The position numbers and the translations under genes were made by a program. 44,749 nt of DNA from Eimeria necatrix (lineage: Eukaryota; Apicomplexa; Conoidasida; Eucoccidiorida; Eimeriidae), in assembly GCF_000499385.1 (NCBI RefSeq), contig NW_013655188.1, positions 4,664-49,412 of the forward strand. Reading direction: 5' to 3'. The notes under the pieces are model-generated. The model worked only from the letters and a program-made list of their open reading frames with translations, searched no databases and was not told the origin of the DNA. This document shows, in pieces, positions 10,807 through 21,706 of this stretch; the first letter of the stretch is position 1, and each line of letters starts with the position of its first letter.

Positions 10807-11103
10807 GCATATAAATACTTTAATTGCTTTATGTAATATGGGCATACAATTATACATATTTATATCTGTACGGACATCCACAAAAAGGCAAACTGAAATT
10901 CGTGAAGGCGTGGGCTCAAATAGAAACAGAGAGGGAGGCATATATGTTATACATGTGTGGAGATGTGCGCATATATACAAATGTACATATATATATATGT
11001 ATATATATATATATACATGGATATATATTTATATATTTAGATGCATTTATATAAAAATATAGTTGTATGTATATATGTCCATAAGTATATTTATATATAT
11101 AGT
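10616..11103. repeat. TA/CATA dinucleotide-rich microsatellite block
   Basis: Alternating TATATA, ACATATAT and GTATATAT runs, with the longest pure TA tract at about 10763-10803. Open frames here read only Tyr-Ile repeats and are not genes. Confidence 0.85.
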
Positions 11104-11241
11104 GAGTCACTTTCTAGGACCTCTTTTGGTGTTGTTCTCGCAAGCTGCCTTCCGTGGTGTACAGACAGCTCGAAGCATCTCGGCAGCAAAAGACGAAAGG
11201 GATAAACTGCAAAAATATAAATTTTAATGAAGCAGCATTGG

Positions 11242-11582
11242 GGTGTATGTGCACCGCAGCGTGCCTTGAGGTGTATGCACACCTCAGGGTATCTTGAGGC
11301 CCCATCTTGCGTATCTGCCTTTTGCATTTTCAGAATTTGTTATATTTGTTCACAACCGGCTTTATTTCCACTTGAGTGACGCTGTGGATCTGTGGCCTCT
11401 CTATCCAGGTGTATGTACACCTCAACACGCGCAGAGGAGCGCGTACACCTCAGCATGTGCTGGGGTGTCTGTACACTTCAAGTTATGTTCGGGGACTTCG
11501 GCACAAATGGGATGCATGCGTTTTGTGGGGTGTATGCACAGCTGCGTCCACGTCGTTGCAGCAGTTGGGGTGTACGTACACC
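11242..11582. repeat. Cluster of GGTGTAYGTACACC-like palindromes
   Basis: Seven near-copies of a 14-bp palindrome occur within 340 bp, starting near 11242, 11270, 11408, 11438, 11464, 11529 and 11569. The copy at 11569-11582 is the perfect palindrome GGTGTACGTACACC. Related copies lie elsewhere in the window, at 19174, 19202, 20378, 33864, 34875, 39024, 43112 and 43544. Function unknown. Confidence 0.7.
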
Positions 11583-11981
11583 TGAAATTGGCCAAGTTGA
11601 ATTATAGGCAAACCAAAATTGTTAAAATGAAGGAACTCCCAGCAGCAGAAAGTTCGAGATACACCCCAGAGTGCCCTCTGCTGCGGCGCCTGCTGCGCTT
11701 GTTCCTCGTGCTGCTGCTGCTTCTGCTGAAGGGGAGAATTTTCTCCCCATAGTGCACCAGCAACAATAGCAGCTGCTGCTGCTGCCGCTGCTGCTGCTGC
11801 TGCTGCTGCTGCTCAAACGTTCGATTTACTAAAGTGCTAAAGCTGCAGACTGCTGCTCTCGCAGGCGCAGAAGCCATTGCTCCTATTGCGTGCAGCAACA
11901 GCAGCAGCAGCAGCAGCAGCAGCAAACAGCACTAACAAAAGCAGCGGCTGCCACTGCAGCAACAGCAGGTCATTGCACTGC

Positions 11982-12620
11982 TCAAGTAGCATCAGGAACT
12001 GCAGCAACAGCAACAGCAACTGCTGCTGCTGCTGCTGCCGTGGTGGCTCCTTCTGCTTTTTGCTGCTGCATATTACTCTTCCCCAGCAGCTTCTGCTGCC
12101 TCACAAACCATCCAGTTTGCGAATGCTGGCTTCGTGCGCTGCAGCAGCTCCTGCAGCAGCAGCAGCTGCTGCTGCTGCAGCGCCTGCAGCAGCAGCTGCT
12201 GCTGTGGCTGTGCTTGGAAAAGGGCCGCTGACTGCTCCGCAGAGCCCTCGCCCTCCTATATCGTGCAGGCCTTGCTGCTGCAGCAGCTGCTGCTGCTGCT
12301 GCTCCTGCTGCCGATTTGTTGCAGACCCCACTCTGCCACAAGCAAAGGCTTGTGTAGAAGCGCCTCAGGTTCAGGTTTCCCTGGAGAAGCTGCAGCAGGA
12401 GCTGCGGCTGCTGCTGCTGCTGCTTTTGTGGCTGCTGCTGCAGCGGGAGGCTTGCTTCCTGGGAAGGCTCACCATTAGCAGCAGCAGCAGCCGCAGCAGC
12501 AGACACAATAACGGTTGCAGCAGCACTTTCAGAGCCATTGGCAGCAGACTCTGCTGCAGCAGATACGCTGGCTGTCTGTTTTGCGGTCGGTTCCGCTTGC
12601 TGTTGCTGCTGCTGCTGCGT

Positions 12621-12651
<31 letters not shown>

Positions 12652-12942
12652 AGGGTCCTCAGCAGCTGCTGCCCACGCAGCGTGATTTCGAGAGTTTGCT
12701 GCTGCTGCAGCTGCTGGGAAAATCGCCTTGCTGGAGTGCTCAGCTGGCCATCATGGCCCCTTTTGTGGTGCTGCAGCAGCTGCTGCAGCCTCTGCTTCTT
12801 CAGTCTCTGCTGCTGCAGCTTCCGCTGCTGCTGCACTTGTCCTCGCTGCTGCACTGGCTGCTGCTGCTTTTTCATGCCTGCACAGACGTTAACAACTGCA
12901 GGGCCTCCAGCTGTGCTAGAGAGGCAACTGCCGCTGCTGTTG

Positions 12943-12991
<49 letters not shown>

Positions 12992-13426
12992 GCACAGAGT
13001 GCCCGCCTGTACTTGCTTTTCCAGCAGACGTTGCCTTTCTGCAGCAAGTTGCTTCTTTGCTTCTGCTGCTGCTGCACTCGCCGCTGCTTCTGCTGCTGCT
13101 GCTGCTGCTGTTGCTGCTGCTCCTGCTCCTGCTTGACCTGCTGCTGTCGCTCGCTAGAAGACTCTCCAGTTGAGGCCGTAAGTGCTGCTCCCAGAAAATA
13201 TCTGCTGCTGCCGCTGCTTCTGCAGCTGCTTCTGCTTCCGCTGCTGCTATTTCTTCCGTTGCTGCTGCTGCTGCTGCTGCGTCTCCACAGGGAGTCAAAA
13301 ATCCCCCGCTGCTGCTATGCTGCGCGCGGTTTGCTTGCTGCTGCTGCTGCTGCTGTTCTTGGGTGAGAGGCTTGGGGGTCAACCTGCTGCTGTGTGAGAG
13401 CCAGTGTCTGTGGCTGCGGCTTTCCT

Positions 13427-13457
<31 letters not shown>

Positions 13458-13731
13458 TGACGCTTCCGCTGCGGCTGCTGCTGCTGCTTTATTCAAAGGA
13501 AGAAAACGAATAGGGGACTCTCCGGGGTTTGGTGGAAATTCCTCCACATCAACACGTGCTGCTATTTCTGCTGCTGCGCGAGCTTCCACTGCTGCTGCTG
13601 CTGCTGCTGCTGCGCTCAGTGCTGCTGGCGGCGCATGCGGCACTGCAGCAAGAAATTCCTGCTGCAGCTGCAGCCGCAGCCGCAACCCCTGGCGGGACTG
13701 AGGCTGCCAGGACCAAGTATTCAGCGAAAGG

Positions 13732-13781
<50 letters not shown>

Positions 13782-13846
13782 GCTGCAGCAGCCGCCCACG
13801 GTGTAGGATGGCCAGCAAAAACGACTGTTGCTGGACCAGTCACAGT

Positions 13847-13885
<39 letters not shown>

Positions 13886-13994
13886 TGCATGCTCTGCTTA
13901 GGGTTATCGACGATGGTGGGGGGGCCTTGCCATGGCTCGCAGAAGCACAAGTGGGGGCACCAGCGGCAGAAACACAGAGTGCTGCTGCTGTTGC

Positions 13995-14035
<41 letters not shown>

Positions 14036-14452
14036 CTGTTTCTGATGTTGCATGCATTTGCCAGGCTGTCAGGACGTCTGCTGCAGCAGCACCAGCAATT
14101 TTCGGGGACTCATGCTCGGAAGCTTCTTCCGTTCCCACTGCAGCAACAGCAGCAGCAGCAGCAGCTGCTGCTGTTGCTGCTGCTGCGAGTGGTTGCACTT
14201 TTGCTGCCGAAAATACGAATAGTTCCTGCTGCTGCTGCAGCAGAGCCATATGACATCCAATGCCTTCTACCTGCTCCCAGAAGCCCTCCAGACATGTTTG
14301 GTTTTGCTGCTGCTGGTATAGCTGTTGCTGCTGCTGCTGCTGCTGCTGCAGCTGCTGCTGGTACACTTGCTGCTGCTGCTGCAGCTTCTGCCCTATGCCA
14401 GCATCAGCAATGCGGAAATGCGAGGGGCCTGAAATAAGTGCAGACCCTTCTG

Positions 14453-14490
<38 letters not shown>

Positions 14491-14567
14491 GATGGTAGAT
14501 GCGAAGCGGAAAGCCTGTGCCTGCCTACCCGTTGAGATGCTTCCATTGCTGCTATTGGTGCTGCTGC

Positions 14568-14603
<36 letters not shown>

Positions 14604-14901
14604 AGGAGCAACTCCGATAGAACAGGTGGCTCTGTAGGGGACAGCAGCAGCACTGCACAGTGTCAAACGCTGCGGCAAGCTGCGGCTCTGCAGCTGCTGC
14701 TGGTAGATTTGCTGCTTCTGGTGAATTTGCTGCTGCTGCTGCTGCCTCGGAGCAGCTGCTGCGCTAGCAGCTGTTCTGCTGCTGCCACCACAGCCGTTGC
14801 TGCTGCTGCTGCTGCCCCTTGTCGCCAGTGCCTTCGGAAAGGGCTCTCTCGACGCATTGCCCCGTGCAGCACACAAGCGCTGCTGCTGCCACTGCTGCCA
14901 A

Positions 14902-14947
<46 letters not shown>

Positions 14948-15544
14948 TGCTGGAGGGGAGCCCTATTCTAGGAACTCGCACTGCTTGTGTCTTGAAGGGA
15001 GACTTTCTGAACACAAGAGAGCCGCCCCACAACTCCGCTGGCAGCACGAAGGGGGCGAAAGCTGCTGCTGCTGCTGCCGCTGCTGCTGCTGCTGCTGATC
15101 GGTGCAGCAGCAGAAACAGCCGCGGCTTTCGCTCTTCCCGAGGGCCGTGGATCTTGTGGCAGTAGTAAACGTCACATGTGCTGTTGTTACTGCTGCTGCT
15201 GCTGCCGCTGCTGCTGCTGCAGCTGCTGCTGCAGGTGCTGCTGCTGCTGCAGCTGCTGTGGAAATCAGCACAAGAGGTGCGCTTGTACACCAAGGGGTGG
15301 TAATTTATTTCGTCTTGGCTATGCGAGAAGATGCAGGAAGAGCTGCAGGGCCTTGCTGCTGCTTTTGCTGCTGCTGGTTTTGCTGCAGCAGCTTTGACTG
15401 CAGCAGCAGCAGCTGCTGCTGCTGCGGCTGCTGCCGCCGCAGCCGCCACTGCCGCTGCGGCAGCCGCACTTCCCTTTGTTGCGCCTAAATCCGTAGGAGC
15501 CGCTGCTGCTGGTACTGCTGCTGCTGCGTGCAGTGCTGCACCTG

Positions 15545-15578
<34 letters not shown>

Positions 15579-16138
15579 GGCCGACTCAGCTGCAGCAGCC
15601 CTCGAGCAGAGGATGGGCAAATACCTTAGAATGGCTACCTTTCCAGTGGAGTTTGTCGCTGCTACGACCCCTGCTGCTGCTGCAGCTTCTGTTGCTGCTG
15701 TTGCTGCAGCAGCAGCTGCTGCTGCAGGCAAATCTCTAAATGAAAAAGGTGACCGACGCACCCAAACAGGGTCATGGCCATAGTTGCACTTTTCCTGGCC
15801 AAACTCACTGAAAACGCAGATAAAGCCTAAACCCTAAACCCTAAACCCTAAACCCTAAGTCCCGTGTACTTCAGGGCTTCTTGTTTTGAACCCTGCAAAC
15901 CCTAAACCCTAATGAAATGTCAGCGCAAGAAGTATGCGCAGAGCCAAGCCCCATCAAAGGCCCCCGCATTCCAAGCTATGTGGTTCAGGGCCCAGGGATT
16001 AGGGTTTAGGGTTTAGAGCTTAGGGTTTAGGGTTTAGGGTTTAGGGTTTAGGGTTTAGGCTTACCAGTGCGTGGTGCGCACTCTGTGACATGACTTGGTG
16101 CGAAACCTCTCGAGCTCTTCTTCGGTGAGGAGCGGCAT
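11982..16138 (-). CDS. CCCH-type zinc-finger protein with homopolymer-interrupted fingers
   Basis: Probable RNA-binding protein. Exon 1 is 16138-16065 (ATG, starting MPLLTEEELERF) and ends inside finger 1; exon 2 runs from 15807 to TGA at 11984-11982. Splicing completes a Cys codon (TG|T) and gives CHRVRTTHCEFGQEKCNYGH, a C-x7-C-x6-C-x3-H finger, followed by VWVRRSPF. Then LRYLPILC and, after about 86 mostly Ala residues, RPCSSSCIFSH form finger 2. Next DEINYHPLVYK leads to finger 3, Cys in TSCADF through CDVYYCHKIHG, interrupted by a Ser run. The three-finger layout and the YHP..Y linker resemble apicomplexan and plant tandem CCCH proteins. The remaining roughly 1,000 residues are Ala/Gln/Ser runs with short unique islands; further introns inside this long frame cannot be excluded, so the C-terminus is tentative. 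Confidence 0.8.
15826..15912 (-). repeat. AAACCCT arrays, acceptor side of the zinc-finger intron
   Basis: Blocks at 15826-15860 and 15898-15912. In gene sense these are TTTAGGG repeats before the acceptor TTTTCAG at 15808. Confidence 0.95.
15998..16060 (+). repeat. TTTAGGG array, donor side of the zinc-finger intron
   Basis: In gene sense this is CCCTAAA directly after the donor GTAAGCC at 16064. Confidence 0.95.
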
Positions 16139-16181
16139 GGAGAGGCACTTTAGATGGAGCCAAAGATAAAAAAGACAAAGT

Positions 16182-16221
<40 letters not shown>

Positions 16222-16299
16222 CTGGTGAGACTCCCCAAGCTTTTGGCCATCTCTGGCACCAGGGAACAGCCTAACGGGCTGCCGTAGCTGCGTCTTTGA

Positions 16300-16630
16300 A
16301 CAGGTTTAGGGTTTAGGGTTTAGGGTTTAGGGTTTAGGGTTCAGGCAGTGGAGCGTGCAGCGCCGGCAGGCCCTGGCGCAGGCCCGCATCTGCCTGTCCG
16401 CGTGTGGAGCCGTCAAGGGTTTGGGATTTAGGGTTTAGGGTTTAGGGTTTAGGGTTTAGGGTTTTTCACAGCCGCAAGAGAAAGGCCCGCTGCCCCACAG
16501 CAACTCCACACAAAAGGGTTTCTTGCTGCCAGGCCGCATGCAGAGTTGGAGAGCAACGCCCATGACGGGGAAGTGACCCTGGCGGCCGAGGATTTAGGGT
16601 TTAGGGTTTAGGGCCTAGGGCTAGGGTTTG
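16300..16630 (+). repeat. Three TTTAGGG blocks upstream of the zinc-finger start codon
   Basis: Blocks at about 16300-16343, 16424-16467 and 16590-16630, separated by unique GC-rich DNA. They may lie in 5' untranslated introns or the promoter. Confidence 0.92.
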
Positions 16631-16716
16631 GAGGCCAGAGAGGCTCTTTGGCCCCTCGAGAAATAAAAAAGAAACGAACTCAGTCATTTAATTCAAGCGA
16701 AAGCAAGAAAGCCGCT

Positions 16717-16758
<42 letters not shown>

Positions 16759-17386
16759 CTGACAGAACAGGCCAGACCAGACTGCCCCGCTGCGTTCCCG
16801 AAACGCATTCGGGAGTCGCTGGGCTGCTCTCAAGGAAATAAATTATTTAAATTAAATTAAATGAATTTTTTTATTAAATTAAATTAGATTTCATTTTATT
16901 CAAAACCAGCTTTTGAATCTTTAAAAACGGGAGCAGCGGGGGCGCAGCAGGAGAGCACTCCGGAGCGCTCCGGCGAATAATCATGTGTTATTGTCAATTT
17001 AAATGAAATAATTTATATTAATATGAAATAATTTGAAAACTAATTTTTAAATTTCGGTTATTTAAAGAAATGTTTCTTTATTTACTTCATCTTCCCCGCC
17101 TGATCTGCCTGTTCCTCACTGAACCCGCAGCCGCCGCTGCGCCGCCTAAAAGAGTAAAAGTGAGAGGTAAGTGAACACAAAGAAATAAATTAAAACAAAA
17201 ATAATATAATTGGCAAAAATAAATATTTGGTTTATCTGGAAATCTCTGATCAAGACTCAGAAGAGAATTCAGGTGTACAGACACTCCACACAGCGTTCCG
17301 CTATGCGTCAAGAACCTGCAGGAACAGTTCAAATAATTATTTCTGCCATTTCTCGAATTCAAATTAAAAAGATAATATTTTTACTC

Positions 17387-17532
17387 AGGGTTTAGGGTTT
17401 AGCGATTTTGGTTTGGGGTTTACAGAGGGTTTGCTGTCGCCATACTCAAATGCTCGGTGGTGGGGGTTAAGAGCGAGTGCTTAGGGTTTAGGGTTTAGGG
17501 TTTAGGGTCTAGGGTTTAGGGTTTAGGGTTTC
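17387..17532 (+). repeat. TTTAGGG blocks, intergenic
   Basis: Short block at 17387-17403 and a seven-unit block at 17480-17532 with one TCTAGGG variant. Confidence 0.92.
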
Positions 17533-17635
17533 TCTTTGTCTAGTTTCGACAGTCTTTCTCCCCCGAGCGCCTCCGTACTGAAGCCCTAGAGCCCGAGGGA
17601 AGCAATTGCCAACAACTGTCACTTCGCGCTGCCGT

Positions 17636-17945
17636 CAGCTAGCCAAAGCTAGCCACAGCTAGCCACAGCTAGCCGTAGCTAGCCACAGCTAGCCGCAGCT
17701 AGCCACAGCCAACACAAGCCACAGCTATCCACAGTTGGCTGTAGATAGACACAGCTAGCCGCAGCTAGCCGCAGCTAGCTGCGGCTTGCCAGATCTAGCC
17801 ACAGCTAGCAGCAGCAAACCAGAGCTAGTCACAGCTAGCCATAGCTTGCCACACCTAACGACACCTAGCCACAGCTAGCCACAGCTAGCCACAGCTAGCC
17901 ACGGAAAACCACAGCTAGCCACAGCTAGCCACAGCTAGCCACCTG
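17636..17945. repeat. AGCTAGCCAC minisatellite A
   Basis: About 300 bp of a roughly 10-bp unit AGCTAGCCAC with scattered substitutions; each unit carries the GCTAGC palindrome. Confidence 0.9.
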
Positions 17946-18239
17946 GCTGGTCTTCGCTGCAAAGAGCCAGAGCGCACCCATGCATCTTTCGGCGCAGCTG
18001 CTGCAGCTGCGGTCTCGGTCAGCAGCAGCTTTAAGGGTTTAAATAAACAAAAGACTTATTTTATATTTTTTTAATTAGCTTTGTAGAAAGTGCAGAATCA
18101 TTTAATTGAAAAAGAATCCACCAGGGGAGTCCCAGCAAGCTTAGCGCTGCTGCTGCTGCTGCTGCTTTTTTTGCTGCTCGAAGCCAACAGCTTCAAAGTA
18201 GCCTTTCGATGTCTTTAATACTTTTCATGCAGAGCACAA

Positions 18240-18545
18240 AGCAGCTACCCGCAGCTAGCTCTGGCTACAGCTAGCTACAGCTAGCTACGGCTAGCTACAG
18301 CTAGCTACGGCTAGCTATAGCTAGCTACATCTAGCGACGACTAGCCGCAGCTAGCTACGGCTAACTACAGCTAAGTGCAGCTAGCTGCAGCTAGCTGCAG
18401 CTAGCTGTAGCTCGCTGCAGCTGGCTGCAGCTGGCTGCAGCTGGTTACAGCTAGCTGCAGCGAGCCACAGCTGCCCGCAGCAGCTAGCTAGCTAGGCACC
18501 TGGCTAGCTGCTTCAGTCCCCGGCTAGCTACAGCTAGCTATGATT
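18240..18545. repeat. AGCTAGCTAC minisatellite B
   Basis: About 300 bp of AGCTAGCTAC/AGCTAGCTGC decamers, related to array A 300 bp upstream. Confidence 0.9.
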
Positions 18546-18675
18546 CCTACGCAACGGGGAGGCGCAGCAAAAAGCAGCAGCTGTTTTGAGTTTGACTAAT
18601 TTCTGCTTTTTGCTGCCAAGAGGCTCCGCAGCCAGCAGCAACGCTGAGAGGCAAACAAGCAGAAGAAAGAAACGA

Positions 18676-18724
18676 TGTTTAGGGTTTAGGGTTTAGGGTT
18701 TAGGGTTTAGGGTTAGGGTTAGGG
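18676..18724 (+). repeat. TTTAGGG array that switches to TTAGGG
   Basis: Six heptamers followed by two or three TTAGGG hexamers at about 18710-18724. Confidence 0.93.
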
Positions 18725-20104
18725 TGAATAAGAGGGCTAGGGCCGCACCTAGGGGCGCCTCTGCTGCTTCCTGGGGCCCACCACTTTGGGCTGCAGAGTG
18801 GGTGGGGTTGGTGTTTATTGTTTTTGTCGAAGTTGGCAAAGTGTTGAGTGGGAAATTCTTTTGCTTTTGCTGCTGCTGCAGCATGCAGCAGCAAGGGGGC
18901 CATTTATTTTGAGTTAATGGACACAATTGGACTTAAAATATATCTTTTGAAGGAAAGAAAATGCAAAAAAGCTCAAAGTCCAGCAGCAGAGGCGCAGGTG
19001 CAGCAGCAGGGCTTGCTGCGATAGTGTGTACAGCTAAGCTTTGGGCCTGAGGAGCTGCTTGCAGCTGTTTCTGCTTCGCAAAACTCAAAACTTTAAATAA
19101 AATTAAATATTTTTAATTTATTTTAAAGCTCTTTCAGCGACTGGCTAGCTGCGGCTGGCCCTGGCGCCTCTCCAGTGTACGTACTCCACGCGCGCCTCTG
19201 CAGTGTACGTACACCAGGCATGCACTGCTGCTGCAGCAGCAGCAGCACAATCTTCTTTGCCTTTAGCAGCAAACTAATATACTTCTTTTTGTCCTTTTTC
19301 TTTTTCATGAAGTTATAAATAGCAGCAAATGCATTAGCCGGGCTGCGCAGCGCGCTGCAGGCTGCAGTGCTGCAGCCGTTCAATGATCTGCCTCTCGTGA
19401 ATTCCCGCGACGCCGCCGGCTCATTGAGTTATTCCCCCAAGTTTGAAACATTTTTTAATTTAAAATAATTATTTTCAACAATTTAATTCAATTTGTTTAC
19501 TGATGCAAACGAACGCTGCGTTGGGAGGCTGCATCGACCCGCCAGCGCAGCCCAGAGAGCCTCGCGGCAGCGCCAGGCTAGTCGGGGCGTGCAGAGCCGC
19601 AAATAAGCAGCAAAAGGTATCATTTCAAGGAGAAATTGATTTTAGAAAACACAAAAAAGGATTTATTTATTCGAAGTTAGCATTTAAAGCCGAAAGAAAG
19701 GAAAGCGGCCTCCGCCTCGGCGGCGTCGAGCCACTAAAAAGTACACCAGCGGACCTATGCGGTCAGCCACTGCAGCTCGAGGCTGTGGGAGGCTTGGAGT
19801 GGCAAGTTTGTCTTTTTCGGTGCTTTTTTGTTCTCCTTTAGACTACAAAATGCATTTCAGACTTTAAAAAGTAGTCTGGGCTTTTGAAACCTTTTTTTCG
19901 GGTTCCGAGTTTTCCGTTCGAGCTGTCGATACACCCCAGCGCAGCGCAGGGAGCCACGCAGCGCAGCGCTTCCTCACTGCTACCTGCCTCAGTTTGGACC
20001 ATTTTGTGTCTTTTTCTTCTTTTTTTTCGCTAAATAGGACTTATTTCTCAAAGTTTTTGCATCTGCGAGCTGCTTTCCAGCTCAAGTCCACCCGCTTAGC
20101 CACA

Positions 20105-20561
20105 ATGGCTGCCGAAGAAGTCAAAACGGCCGCGGGCCTCAAGAAGAAGGTCTCTGACGTCCATGTGTTCGACCAGTCCGGCGCCGTGTTTAAGGTTAGC
20201 TGCCTAAACTGCATCTGCTGTTCTCAGTGCATCAATTCCTTTCGAATTTTGTGGCTGCTTTTCCGGGTTTCTGCAGCAGCAGCAGCAGCAGCAGCAGCAG
20301 CTGCTGCTGCTGCTGCAGCTGCTCGCGCTGCAGCAGCAGCAGCGCCGCTCCAGCGAACAGCGTCCGTCCACGCGGAGCTGTACGTACACTCGGACACAGA
20401 AACAGGGCCGCCCAACACAACACTGCAGCAGCAGCAGCAGCAGCTGCAGCAGCAGCAAAAAAGGCAGCAGCAGCTCGAGTGCAGCAGCTGCAGTGCTGAG
20501 TAGACACACGAATGCAACTAGATAGGCGTGGCAGTGCGAGTAGTAGCAGCGGCAGGTTGGG

Positions 20562-20601
<40 letters not shown>

Positions 20602-20777
20602 GCTGAGACTGGCAGCAGCACAGAGTTAGCCGTTTCTTGCTGCGTGTCGTGTGCATGACTTGTGGCTGTGCGAGAGCGCAGCAGCAGCAGCTGCTGCTGC
20701 TTCCCGTTGCATTCTTGGCTTGACCGTCTGCTGCTGCCCGTGGCACTTGCGCTGCTTCTGTCTCTAATCCTCCCCAT

Positions 20778-20817
<40 letters not shown>

Positions 20818-20946
20818 TGCTGCTGCTGCCCTTTGTCCCGCCTATCCCCCGAACCCTCCCTTGCTTCCCCATTTCCCCTACCCCCTTCCCTTGACTGCCC
20901 CGACCCCCCCTTCCGCTGCTTCCCCCGCTGCTGCTGCTGCTGCACC

Positions 20947-20985
<39 letters not shown>

Positions 20986-21647
20986 AGGGTTTCCAAATCT
21001 GGACGGACCTGGCCCCCGCGGTTCGCGAGCAGCCGAACCTGATGTTCGCCAAGTGCGCAGTGCAGGGCGGCTCCAGCCAAGAAGTGCTCTTAGTGCAGCA
21101 AATAGTCGGCCCAGGGGCCAGCGAGCCCTTCGAAGTCCCGCAGGCCCACGCGTGGAATGTTAATAGTTCTATAGACCCAATGACCTATGGGGATATTGGC
21201 ATGCTGCCGCACACGAACATTCCCTGCGTGTTGGACTTTTTGCGGCACCGGTACTTGCGGAATCAGATCTACACTTGCGCGGACCCGCTGGTGGTGGCGA
21301 TAAACCCTTTTAAGGACTTGGGAAATACCACCAAAGAGTGGATTTGCAAGTACAGAGATGCAGATGACTTCACTAAACTGCCCCCCCATGTCTTCTATAC
21401 TGCCAGGGTGGCTCTGGATAATCTCCATGGGGTCAACAAGTCGCAAACCATCATTGTTTCCGGTTCGAGACAAACCCTAAACCCTAAACCCTAAACCCTT
21501 GAAAGCTGCGAAACGCCAAGCGACAGACACAACTCGCACCAGCTCCACGCAGATATCATCGACTTCTGCATATATATCTATATATTTATCTATATATTTA
21601 TATATCTAATATTTATATATATTTATTTAGTTATTTACTATAAGAAG

Positions 21648-21706
<59 letters not shown>

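Larger units (their letters stand above)
9614..11981. other. Convergent intergenic region between the DPP and zinc-finger genes
   Basis: AT-rich DNA to about 10.6 kb, then TA/CATA microsatellite, then a cluster of short palindromes at 11242-11582. A 152-codon frame at 11294-11752 is mostly translated palindromes (VYVHL, CTYT) and a CTG run, so I do not call it. From about 11.69 kb CTG/CAG runs resume. The 3' ends of both genes point into this region, so polyadenylation signals are expected here, but I cannot single one out. Confidence 0.6.
16139..20104. other. Divergent intergenic region between the zinc-finger and MyoA genes
   Basis: About 4 kb holding telomere-like arrays (16.3-17.5 and 18.7 kb), two AGCTAGC minisatellites, AT-rich stretches and single VYVHL-type palindromes. 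Promoters of both flanking genes should lie here. A 112-codon frame at 19503-19841 has no recognisable features and probably lies in the MyoA 5' leader. The MyoA start is preceded by a pyrimidine-rich leader (about 20000-20060) and sits in a good context (CACAATGGC). Confidence 0.55.

Noticed and set aside
10528..11110. Several Tyr/Ile-rich frames
   Set aside because: Translations of TA/CATA microsatellite.
11294..11752. 152-codon plus-strand frame
   Set aside because: Most of it is translated dispersed palindromes (VYVHL, CTYT) and a CTG run.
11877..13136. 419-codon plus-strand frame opposite the zinc-finger gene
   Set aside because: Leu/Ala/Cys translation of CTG runs antisense to a gene supported by zinc-finger motifs and splice phase.
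19503..19841. 112-codon plus-strand frame upstream of MyoA
   Set aside because: No recognisable domain, AT-rich surroundings and no splice support; probably leader or intergenic.
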